Shown in pieces: positions 1-5,890 of a stretch of DNA of 6,853 nucleotides. Made by a program: the position numbers and the translations under genes. Numbering within the stretch: position 1 is the stretch's first letter; the number at the start of each line of letters is the position of its first letter. The notes beneath the pieces were generated by a model that had not been told where the DNA came from, searched no databases, and saw only the letters and a program-made list of their open reading frames with translations. Origin of the DNA: Gemmatimonadota bacterium (GTDB taxonomy: Bacteria; Gemmatimonadota; Gemmatimonadetes; Longimicrobiales; Gaopeijiaceae); NCBI GenBank assembly GCA_007127575.1, contig SKZC01000209.1:1-6853 (forward strand), in the 5' to 3' direction.

Positions 1-3
1 AAA

Positions 4-30
4 GCCCCGGTCTCTTTGGAAGACCGGGGC
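4..30 (-). terminator. Rho-independent terminator hairpin, minus-strand orientation (cut by window edge)
   Basis: Bases 4-13 (GCCCCGGTCT) and 21-30 (AGACCGGGGC) form a perfect 10-bp GC-rich stem with a 7-nt loop. Read on the minus strand the stem is followed by TTT, the complement of bases 1-3, and the rest of any U-tract lies outside the window. On the plus strand the stem is followed by GATCCC, with no T-run, so plus-strand termination would need a bidirectional mechanism. The A-tract at 1-3 could fit the 5' side of such a bidirectional terminator serving a plus-strand gene that ends just upstream. I see no minus-strand gene in 31-369 for it to serve. Confidence 0.6.
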
Positions 31-230
31 GATCCCTGGAACCGTCGCGCCTCATCTCATTAGTGCATGCGCCTCACGGAATCGGAGATCCTCCCCCCGG
101 CCTCAGACCGGGACAACAACAAGAGCAGCAGCACATGCGGCCCAGACCTTCGGCCCCACCGGGAAGGACGATCCCGGTGCGAGGCTCCGGTGTGCTCTCG
201 TTGAGAGAAGGAATCCGCATCATCTCGTGT

Positions 231-261
231 CTTGATTGCGGCCAGAGGCCGCAGCTTGATT
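231..261. repeat. Direct repeat CTTGATT flanking a perfect 6-bp hairpin
   Basis: CTTGATT occurs at 231-237 and again at 255-261, a 24-nt offset. Between the copies is GCGGCC-AGA-GGCCGC (238-252), a perfect stem with a 3-nt loop. The layout resembles a small regulatory site or an RNA element. The function is unknown and chance cannot be excluded. Confidence 0.3.
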
Positions 262-351
262 TCCGGGAGGGGTCTTGCGTCCCCGGCCCGGGTCGAGGGG
301 TCAACAGGCCTGTTTGCCCATTCCCTGCCCACTCGCACGCCCGCTGGGCAT

Positions 352-357
352 CATAAT
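352..357 (+). promoter_or_regulatory. Candidate -10 box just upstream of the chelatase start
   Basis: CATAAT matches the TATAAT consensus at 5 of 6 positions and sits in a small AT-rich island (CATCATAATAG) in otherwise GC-rich DNA. No good -35 box lies 16-18 bp upstream. If used, transcription would start near 364, about 6 nt before the ATG at 370, giving an almost leaderless mRNA. That would fit the lack of a clear Shine-Dalgarno at that start. The evidence is weak because it rests on one hexamer. Confidence 0.25.
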
Positions 358-369
358 AGCCTTTCAGAG

Positions 370-1797
370 ATGAGGAAAGTGGGAACGTACAAGGAAATGT
401 TCGAGCCGGTGCGCCCTCGGGAGTCTGCCGTCCTCCTCCTGGCTCACGGTTCCCACCTCAGCGCAGGGACCGCAGAACCGGTCCGGGAGATGGCGGGTGC
501 GCTGCGTCGGAGGAGAGCCGTCGGCGAGGTCCGGGTCGCCTTCTGGAAGGAAGACCCCCACCTCCATCACGCCCTCCAGACCGTGGAGGCGCGATTCGTG
601 TTCGCAGTGCCGATCTTCACAAGCACCGGCTACTTCACCGACACCGTCGTTCCCCGAGAGCTGGGCATCTCAGGGGGGGCTTCCCCTGTGGAGGGAATGC
701 AGGTACGACTCCTCGACCCGATAGGTACGCACCCGAGGATGGCGGACCTCGTCCTGGACCGAGCTCACGACGCACGTCCCCATCCAGGGGGCAACCGAGA
801 GGAGGAGCCTCTGCATCTCGTCGTGGTGGGACACGGCACGCCGCGCCATCCCAACTCCGGACGGGTCACCCGGAAGATCGCGGAGGAGCTTCGCGGGCGC
901 TGGCCCTGGGGAACCACCCGAAGCGCCTTTCTGGACCAGGAGCCCCGCGTTCTGGATGTGCTACGTGAGCTACGCCCGGACCGAGCCGTCCTCGTGCCGT
1001 TCTTCATCTCGAAGGGCTGGCATGCGGGGGTCACCCTTCCCCAGGACCTCGGCGGGGAGAATCCCGCTTCCATTTCTAAAGGGGGTGCACTAACCTACGC
1101 GGCCCCTGTGGGCACCCATCCGGACATGGTCGACGTGGTGGAGGAAATGGTGTTGCATGAGATGGGACGCAGCCCTTTCCCCAAAGCGACCACCCCCTTC
1201 CCCCCCACACCCGCCCAAGCCGCTCGGAAGGCCTTTCTCGCCTGGGTCGATCGTGCAGGGGCCGAAGGTCGGACCTTCCTTCAGATGCGGCTGCGACGAA
1301 CCGAGATGGGAACCTATGAAGTCCGCCACGCTTCGGACGCAGACGTTCCTGCGGAACGTTTGAAGGTCCGAACGGATCCGGAAGCGGCGTGGAAGATCAC
1401 CGCCGTTACCGAGGAGGGTCGGCCCCGACCTCTGAAAACGGCTCCGAACCTACGGCGCGGCTGGATCTTCCGGGACCTCTCGGCCGACGATCTTTGGGAG
1501 GCCTGCAGCCACCTGGCCCCGGCCGCGGCGGTGCATTGGCACCTCGCACGGACCGGCCGGCTCCCCACCGTCTCCTTTCGGGACGCCGCCCGTCGACAGA
1601 CAGGCATGTTCCAGGGCCTCAGCGACCTTCCCGATGAAGAGGTGTCGGAGCTCGTGAACGTCCAGTGCCGAAGCGACAAGTGCCTTCGAAAAGTGGCGTG
1701 GTGGAGGACAGCCGCGGAAGCCGGCGACGAAGATCCGGTCATCCCGTGCCCGGAGCCCTGCTCGATCCTGTTCACCAAGCTTCTGGAACGACGATAG
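370..1797 (+). CDS. Two-domain CbiX-type sirohydrochlorin chelatase with C-terminal Fe-S (DR2241-like) domain
   Basis: The protein has 475 residues from ATG 370. Two CbiX-like domains come in tandem. The first carries the AHGSH motif (His26) and the second GHGTP (His155). The second metal-ligand site is GWH (His218) in domain 2, but GYF (Phe89) in domain 1, so only domain 2 keeps both expected histidines. The C-terminal third has four cysteines, Cys433, Cys438, Cys460 and Cys464 (CX4C and CX3C), as expected for the 4Fe-4S domain known from Deinococcus radiodurans DR2241. Known family role: cytoplasmic insertion of Co or Fe into sirohydrochlorin-type tetrapyrroles for siroheme or cobalamin. 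Inferred here: siroheme for sulfite reduction, because an SLC13 permease follows after 6 nt. The frame is open upstream to a TTG at 232, but those 46 residues are low complexity and precede the domain. ATG 397 is another possible start. No start has a strong Shine-Dalgarno. Confidence 0.85.
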   Translation: MRKVGTYKEMFEPVRPRESAVLLLAHGSHLSAGTAEPVREMAGALRRRRAVGEVRVAFWKEDPHLHHALQTVEARFVFAVPIFTSTGYFTDTVVPRELGISGGASPVEGMQVRLLDPIGTHPRMADLVLDRAHDARPHPGGNREEEPLHLVVVGHGTPRHPNSGRVTRKIAEELRGRWPWGTTRSAFLDQEPRVLDVLRELRPDRAVLVPFFISKGWHAGVTLPQDLGGENPASISKGGALTYAAPVGTHPDMVDVVEEMVLHEMGRSPFPKATTPFPPTPAQAARKAFLAWVDRAGAEGRTFLQMRLRRTEMGTYEVRHASDADVPAERLKVRTDPEAAWKITAVTEEGRPRPLKTAPNLRRGWIFRDLSADDLWEACSHLAPAAAVHWHLARTGRLPTVSFRDAARRQTGMFQGLSDLPDEEVSELVNVQCRSDKCLRKVAWWRTAAEAGDEDPVIPCPEPCSILFTKLLERR

Positions 1798-1803
1798 CCG
1801 CCC

Positions 1804-3690
1804 ATGGACCTCTCCATCGCCCTCGTATACGGTATCCTCCTGGGAGCCATCCTCCTCTTCGTGAGCGAGCGGCTCCGTCTGGACGTAGTAGCCCTCCTGG
1901 CCCTTCTGGCCCTCACCGTCACCGGGATCCTCACCCCCCAGGAGGCGCTGGCCGGCTTTGCCGACCCTGTGGTGATCATGATCGCCGCCCTCTTCGTGGT
2001 GGGCGACGGTCTCTTCCAGACTGGAGTGGCCCAGGCCATGGGACGGCTCCCCGGAAAGCTGGCCGGGGACAGCGAGGTTCGCCTCATCGTCATCATCATG
2101 GCGCTGGTGGCCGTCCTCTCCGGGTTCATGTCTTCCACCGGGACAGTAGCCATCATGCTCCCGGTGGTCATGGGGCTGGCCTGGGGCCGAGATCTCCCTC
2201 CGTCCAAGCTCCTCATCCCCCTCTCGGTGGCCTCCCTTCTGGGGGGGATGCTCACCCTCATCGGCACGGCCCCCAACATCGTCGTAAGCAACCACCTGGC
2301 CGCCATGGGCCGGGAGCCCTTCGGGTTCTTCAGCTTCACCCCCATCGGGGTCGTGGTGGTGGTGGTAGGGATCGGGTTCATGGCGCTGGTGGGACGGAAG
2401 CTTCTCCCCGACCGGGTCAGCCCCGCAGCTCCCGCCGACGGCGGAGCACCCTCGATGAAGGAGCTGGCCGAAAGCTACGAGCTGGTCCCGACCCTCTTCC
2501 GCCTCCGGGTGCCCCAGGGCTCGGAGCTGGTCGGGCGGATGCTCAGGGAGCTGGAGCTTCCGGAGAAGATGGGGCTCACAGTGGTGAAGCTCCTGGAGGC
2601 CGGGGAGGGAGCGGGAGGATCGGGGCGTCGGCGCCCAAGGCCCCTGGGGTTCCGGAAAGGGCACGGGACGGAAGAGCTTCGCGACCTCCCGGCCCTGGCC
2701 GACGCCCGGATCCCGGCCGGATGCGTCCTGGTGGTCCAGGGATCCCCCGACGCCGTGGCCCGGTTCGTGGCCCGTACCGGGGCGGACCTCCTGGAGGAGG
2801 GGACCGAGGAGCACATGGGAGGAGAGACAGGAATTGCCGAAGTGCTCCTCACCCCAAAGTCCCGTCTCATCGGAAGGACGCTGAAGGAGCTCCGCTTCCG
2901 GGACCGGTACCAGCTCTCCGTGGTGGGGGTGAAGCGGCTGGGGAGGCTGGTGGAGGAAGACGTCCGGGAGACCGCCTTCCGCTTCGGCGACACCCTCCTG
3001 GTGAAGGGCCCCTGGGAGAAGATCCGCCTCCTCCAGCAGGAGCCCCGGGACTTCGTGGTCCCCCTGGCCCCCCGGGAGATGAGGCAGGCCTTCCTACCCC
3101 TGGGCCGCGCACCGCTCGCGGTAGGGATCATGGCGGGGATGATGCTCCTCATGACATTCAGCATCGTCCCCGCCGTCACCGCCGTCCTCCTGGCCGCCGT
3201 GGCCATGGTGCTCTCCGGATGCGTCACGGCCCAGGACGGATACCGGGCCGTAAACTGGGAGAGCGTGGTCCTCATCGCCGGCATCCTCCCCATGGCCACC
3301 GCCCTGGAGAAGACCGGAGGGATGGCGCTCATCGTCACCGGGCTCTCCTCGGTACTGGCCGGAGCCGGACCCCTCCTCCTTCTCGGGGCCCTCTTCGTCC
3401 TCACCTCGGCGCTGAGCCAGGTCATTTCCAACACCGCCACCGCCGTGCTCCTGGCCCCCATCGCGTACCAACTCGCCCTGGGGATCGACGCCCAGCCCGA
3501 GCCCTTCATGATGGGAATCGCCGTGGCCGCCTCCACCGCCTTCGCCACCCCCGTGGCCTCTCCGGTGAACACCCTCGTCCTGGGCCCCGGCGGCTACCGA
3601 TTCGGGGATTTCTTCAAAGTGGGCGTGGCGCTCCAGCTTCTGATCCTGGTGGTGTCGCTGGCGGTGATCCCCCTCCTCTTCCCCTTCTGA
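1804..3690 (+). CDS. SLC13/DASS-type anion permease with two RCK_C (TrkA-C) domains
   Basis: This is a 628-residue inner-membrane transporter. The N-terminal half (about residues 1-200) has several hydrophobic helices, with SSTGT at 110-114 and GTAPN at 154-158. A soluble loop (about 203-430) contains two RCK_C-like domains, about 225-333 and 341-420, the second reading LIGRTLKELRFRDRYQLSVV. The C-terminal half (about 437-628) has more helices, the SNT motif at 542-544 and SPVNT at 586-590. This inverted-repeat layout with a central RCK_C insert is typical of bacterial Na+-coupled sulfate or di/tricarboxylate permeases, and those with RCK_C domains are often sulfate transporters. The substrate is not shown by sequence. 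The start lies 6 nt after the chelatase stop, with only a weak Shine-Dalgarno, so translational coupling is likely. A Gly/Arg-rich stretch at about residues 267-293 interrupts the first RCK_C domain. I see no clear terminator after the stop. Confidence 0.9.
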   Translation: MDLSIALVYGILLGAILLFVSERLRLDVVALLALLALTVTGILTPQEALAGFADPVVIMIAALFVVGDGLFQTGVAQAMGRLPGKLAGDSEVRLIVIIMALVAVLSGFMSSTGTVAIMLPVVMGLAWGRDLPPSKLLIPLSVASLLGGMLTLIGTAPNIVVSNHLAAMGREPFGFFSFTPIGVVVVVVGIGFMALVGRKLLPDRVSPAAPADGGAPSMKELAESYELVPTLFRLRVPQGSELVGRMLRELELPEKMGLTVVKLLEAGEGAGGSGRRRPRPLGFRKGHGTEELRDLPALADARIPAGCVLVVQGSPDAVARFVARTGADLLEEGTEEHMGGETGIAEVLLTPKSRLIGRTLKELRFRDRYQLSVVGVKRLGRLVEEDVRETAFRFGDTLLVKGPWEKIRLLQQEPRDFVVPLAPREMRQAFLPLGRAPLAVGIMAGMMLLMTFSIVPAVTAVLLAAVAMVLSGCVTAQDGYRAVNWESVVLIAGILPMATALEKTGGMALIVTGLSSVLAGAGPLLLLGALFVLTSALSQVISNTATAVLLAPIAYQLALGIDAQPEPFMMGIAVAASTAFATPVASPVNTLVLGPGGYRFGDFFKVGVALQLLILVVSLAVIPLLFPF

Positions 3691-3749
3691 GGGTGGCGGG
3701 ACGAAGGAATCGGGCAACAGGCCGTTAACCCCCGTTGGAATCCGTAGTC

Positions 3750-3793
3750 TTGCCCCCTCGCCTTACCGGTATTATGGTTACCTACATGAGTAA
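3750..3793 (+). promoter_or_regulatory. Promoter and likely autoregulatory operator of the GntR/ABC operon
   Basis: This AT-richer island lies in the 166-nt gap before the GntR gene. TTGCCC (3750-3755) lies 17 bp from TATGGT (3773-3778), and an overlapping TATTAT (3770-3775) matches the -10 consensus at 5 of 6. Dyads overlap the -10 region: TACCGGTA (3764-3771, perfect), GGTA-N7-TACC (3768-3782), GGTTACC (3776-3782) and TTAC-N8-GTAA (3778-3793). YtrA-type GntR repressors usually bind dyads at their own promoter, so this is the natural operator. The exact half-site is inferred. Confidence 0.5.
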
Positions 3794-3860
3794 TGAACCA
3801 ATAGGGCCACGAACCCCAGGCCGAGGTGAGCGCGACCCCATGACGGAGCCCGGGTCATGA
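3786..3860 (+). CDS. Possible 24-residue upstream ORF coupled to the GntR gene
   Basis: ATG 3786 opens a 24-codon frame whose TGA (3858-3860) overlaps the GntR start as ATGA, the same junction used between the following genes. It starts about 7 nt after the -10 box at 3773-3778, so it could be a leaderless start; it has no Shine-Dalgarno. An in-frame internal ATG at 3840 does have a good one, GAGGTGAG at 3823-3830 with 9 nt spacing, and would give a 6-residue peptide (MTEPGS) ending at the same stop. The peptide is Pro/Gly/Arg-rich and resembles no known family. Its role, if any, would be translational coupling or leader control. It may be a chance ORF. Confidence 0.3.
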   Translation: MSNEPIGPRTPGRGERDPMTEPGS

Positions 3861-4234
3861 CCAGCTTCTCGGAAGACACCCCGATCTACCGGCAGATCGC
3901 CCAGCGGATCAAGGCGGACGTGCTCCGCGGCACATTGGGCCCCGATGAGCGGGTCATGTCGACGAACGAGCTCGCGGAGTTCTACCGCATCAATCCGGCC
4001 ACCGCCGCCAAAGCGTTCCAGCAACTCGTGGAGGAGGACGTCATCTACAAGCGCCGGGGCATCGGGATGTTCGTCCGGCCGGACGCGCCGAGTCGTCTGC
4101 GGCGTGAGCACCGCGACCGGTTCTTCGCAGACGTGGTGAGGCCCATGGTCGTGAAGGCGAACACCATCGGGATCCCTCTCTCGGAAGTCATCGACCGCAT
4201 TCAGCAAATGGCTACGGAGGACGACGAATCATGA
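3857..4234 (+). CDS. GntR-family transcriptional regulator, YtrA subfamily
   Basis: The protein has 125 residues, the short length typical of YtrA regulators. Residues about 9-73 form the GntR winged helix-turn-helix: PIYRQIAQRIK, then LAEFYRINPATAAKAFQQLV as the recognition region, then a wing (YKRRGIGMFV). Residues about 79-120 form the small two-helix C-terminal dimerisation part, and the large ligand-binding domain of other GntR groups is absent. Known role of the subfamily: a cytoplasmic repressor of an adjacent ABC transporter operon, often induced by cell-envelope stress. The start is supported by GGAG at 3845-3848 with 8 nt spacing. Its stop overlaps the ATPase start as ATGA (4231-4234), so the genes are co-translated. 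It probably represses its own promoter at 3764-3793. Confidence 0.92.
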   Translation: MTSFSEDTPIYRQIAQRIKADVLRGTLGPDERVMSTNELAEFYRINPATAAKAFQQLVEEDVIYKRRGIGMFVRPDAPSRLRREHRDRFFADVVRPMVVKANTIGIPLSEVIDRIQQMATEDDES

Positions 4235-5121
4235 GCATCCTCGAAGCGCGAGACCTCACGCTCCGCTACGGGAAGACGACGGCGGTGGACCGCCTGTCGG
4301 TCCGTCTCGACGGTGGGAAGATCTACGGACTCCTGGGGCGGAACGGCTCCGGCAAGACGAGCCTCCTCTCTGTGCTGGCGGGGTTCCGGAAGGCCTCCGG
4401 AGGGGAGGCCCTCCTGGACGGAGATCCCGTGTTCGAGAACCGGAATGCCACCCGGCGCATCTGCCTGATCCGAGAGACCGGTGACTCCGTCGATGACGAC
4501 TGGCCGTACAACCGAGTCCGCGACGCCCTCGCCTTCGCCGGAGAGGTCCGTCCCTACTGGGATCCCACGTACGCAGCCGGGCTCACCGACCGGTTCGAAC
4601 TCTCAATGGGGAAGCGCCTCGGGCAGCTCTCCCGGGGACAGCGCGCCGCGCTGGCCTGCGTCCTGGGCCTTGCCTCTCGGGCACCCGTCACCCTTTTCGA
4701 CGAGTGCTATCTGGGGCTTGATGCCCCTTCCCGCTACACGTTCTACGACGAGCTCTTGAAGGACTTCATGGAGCACCCCCGCACCATAGTGATCTCGACG
4801 CATCTCATCGAGGAGGTCAGCCGCCTCTTCGAAGAGGTGGTCGTCATCCACGCGGGTCGCCTCGTCGTTCAGGAGGACGCGGAAGAGCTTCGCTCCCGGG
4901 GCACGTCGGTGATCGGACCTGCGGAAGCGGTGGATCGCGTGACATCAGGCCTGGTCGTGACGGGAGAGAAGCGCCTGGGGCCCACCAAATCGGCCATGGT
5001 CCTGGGCGAATTCGACGGAGCCCGCCGGACCGCCGCCGAGGAGGCGGGCCTGGAACTCGGCCCCGTCGCGCTCCAGGACCTTTTCGTTCACCTCACCGAA
5101 GGAGTGGGAGGACCGACATGA
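4231..5121 (+). CDS. ABC transporter ATP-binding protein (YtrB-like)
   Basis: The protein has 296 residues. Walker A is GRNGSGKTS (36-44), the signature motif LSRGQ (133-137), Walker B VTLFDE with Asp157 and catalytic Glu158, the D-loop GLDA (162-165) and the H-loop His191 (STHLIEE). At the usual Q-loop position the sequence reads ICLIRE, with Glu82 where Gln is expected. Residues about 215-296 form a C-terminal extension beyond the nucleotide-binding domain, a feature seen in YtrB-like ATPases. It would energise the membrane partner encoded next. GGAGG at 4216-4220 serves its start, and its stop overlaps the permease start as ATGA (5118-5121). The transported substrate is not evident; export or envelope-stress defence is the usual role of YtrA-controlled systems. 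Confidence 0.93.
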   Translation: MSILEARDLTLRYGKTTAVDRLSVRLDGGKIYGLLGRNGSGKTSLLSVLAGFRKASGGEALLDGDPVFENRNATRRICLIRETGDSVDDDWPYNRVRDALAFAGEVRPYWDPTYAAGLTDRFELSMGKRLGQLSRGQRAALACVLGLASRAPVTLFDECYLGLDAPSRYTFYDELLKDFMEHPRTIVISTHLIEEVSRLFEEVVVIHAGRLVVQEDAEELRSRGTSVIGPAEAVDRVTSGLVVTGEKRLGPTKSAMVLGEFDGARRTAAEEAGLELGPVALQDLFVHLTEGVGGPT

Positions 5122-5846
5122 GCACCATCACCCACCCCCGAAGCTCCATCATCACTCGGCACCGGGTCGAGCGAGAGGTGGTCTGGATGCCCGTGACCAT
5201 AGGCGTGTTCGCCCTCGTCGTAGCGGCCATTACGGCAGCCGTCTCCGTCTTCGGCACGGTGACCACCAGCGCGTGGGAGGTCGCCAGCCAACTCCCCCGG
5301 TTCTACGCGGCAGGGATCGGAGGATACCTGATGGGTGTCCACCTCCCCCTCTACATCGCACACGGGTTTTCCCGTCGGGAGTTCATGGGACAGTCTCCGG
5401 GCTACATGCTCATCGTCGTGACTTCCCTGTCGCTCCTCATGACCCTGGGCTACGCACTGGAGAGCGTTCTCTACGGCTGGCTCGGCTGGGAGCAGGCGCT
5501 CAGCAACACCCATCTCTTCACGGAGCCGACGCAGTACCCCCTCGTGCTCATCGAATTCCTCCTTCTCCACGCCGCCTGGTTCACGGGAGGGATGGTGGTG
5601 ATCGGCGCATTCTACCGGGACGGGAGGCTCGGCGTAGCGTCGATCCTCGTGGGTCTCGCAGCCGTCCTGGCGGTGGAGTCGACCTTGGGGTCCTCCGCAT
5701 CGGCGCCGTTCACCGTCACAGTCCCCGGGATGAGCGAACTCCCCGTGGCCCAGGCTGTCACCGTGGGCGTCGCAGTGTCGGCGGTCCTCCTCGCCATGAG
5801 CTGGCTGCTGGCCAGGGACATGCCGCTCCGGAGCAAGAAGAGCTGA
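5118..5846 (+). CDS. ABC transporter permease subunit, about six membrane helices
   Basis: The protein has 242 residues. Hydrophobic segments lie at about 24-46, 62-80, 96-118, 136-160, 170-190 and 207-233, with a basic C-terminal tail (RSKKS). After the second helix comes HGFSRREF (82-89), like the G-x-S/T-R-R-x-F stretch common in ABC-2-type permeases. No signal peptide is seen. GGGAGG at 5106-5111 gives a strong ribosome site 6 nt before the start, and the ATGA overlap ties its translation to the ATPase. As the only large membrane protein in the operon it would act as a homodimer, or with the small membrane protein downstream. The assignment rests on topology and neighbours; I cannot place it in a named permease family. 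Confidence 0.8.
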   Translation: MSTITHPRSSIITRHRVEREVVWMPVTIGVFALVVAAITAAVSVFGTVTTSAWEVASQLPRFYAAGIGGYLMGVHLPLYIAHGFSRREFMGQSPGYMLIVVTSLSLLMTLGYALESVLYGWLGWEQALSNTHLFTEPTQYPLVLIEFLLLHAAWFTGGMVVIGAFYRDGRLGVASILVGLAAVLAVESTLGSSASAPFTVTVPGMSELPVAQAVTVGVAVSAVLLAMSWLLARDMPLRSKKS

Positions 5847-5877
5847 CCCCTACCCCACTCGCGCGGACACGAATTGG

Positions 5878-5886
5878 AAGGAGGTG
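5878..5886 (+). promoter_or_regulatory. Very strong Shine-Dalgarno fixing the start at 5891
   Basis: AAGGAGGTG is a near-perfect complement of the 16S rRNA 3' end and ends 4 nt before ATG 5891. It decides the start of the small membrane protein, although the frame is open much further upstream inside the permease gene. Confidence 0.8.
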
Positions 5887-5890
5887 GGAA

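Larger units (their letters stand above)
31..369. other. Gene-free leader region with several short perfect hairpins
   Basis: No convincing gene lies here. The short frames on both strands show low-complexity, Pro/Arg/Cys-rich translations. The region holds several perfect inverted repeats: 157-164/172-179 (CACCGGGA with TCCCGGTG, 7-nt loop), 195-199/203-207 (CTCTC/GAGAG), 238-243/247-252 (GCGGCC/GGCCGC, 3-nt loop) and 340-343/347-350 (GCCC/GGGC). It could be a structured 5' leader of the chelatase mRNA, or simply high-GC intergenic DNA that folds easily. I looked for cobalamin-riboswitch core elements, because the next gene is a tetrapyrrole chelatase, and did not find them. Confidence 0.4.

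Noticed and set aside
63..356. Plus-strand 97-residue and minus-strand 76-92-residue reading frames
   Set aside because: Pro/Arg/Gln- or Cys-rich translations driven by local trinucleotide runs; no domains, and no supporting codon bias or ribosome sites.
232..369. N-terminal extension of the chelatase from TTG 232
   Set aside because: The added 46 residues are low complexity, overlap the hairpin region, match nothing expected before the first CbiX strand, and have no good ribosome site.
31..369. Cobalamin riboswitch ahead of the chelatase
   Set aside because: I could not find the conserved B12-box core or the expected helix order; the hairpins present do not fit it.
1314..2814. Long minus-strand frames opposite the chelatase and permease
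   Set aside because: Arg/Ser- or Gly/His/Glu-rich translations with no motifs, antisense to clearly recognisable proteins; typical high-GC shadows.
2475..3717. Minus-strand frames opposite the second half of the permease
   Set aside because: Repetitive Arg/Ser/Thr or Gly/His/Glu composition opposite a recognisable transporter; no motifs.
1665..3728. 687-residue plus-strand frame overlapping the permease
   Set aside because: Almost entirely Pro/Gly/Arg/His and out of frame with the clear membrane protein; a GC-rich shadow.
3691..3760. Rho-independent terminator after the permease
   Set aside because: Only short repeats around GTTAAC are present; no stable stem followed by a T-run.
5273..5890. 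Upstream extension of the small membrane protein inside the permease gene
   Set aside because: Out of frame with the permease, Arg/Pro-rich, and the near-perfect Shine-Dalgarno at 5878-5886 fixes the start at 5891.
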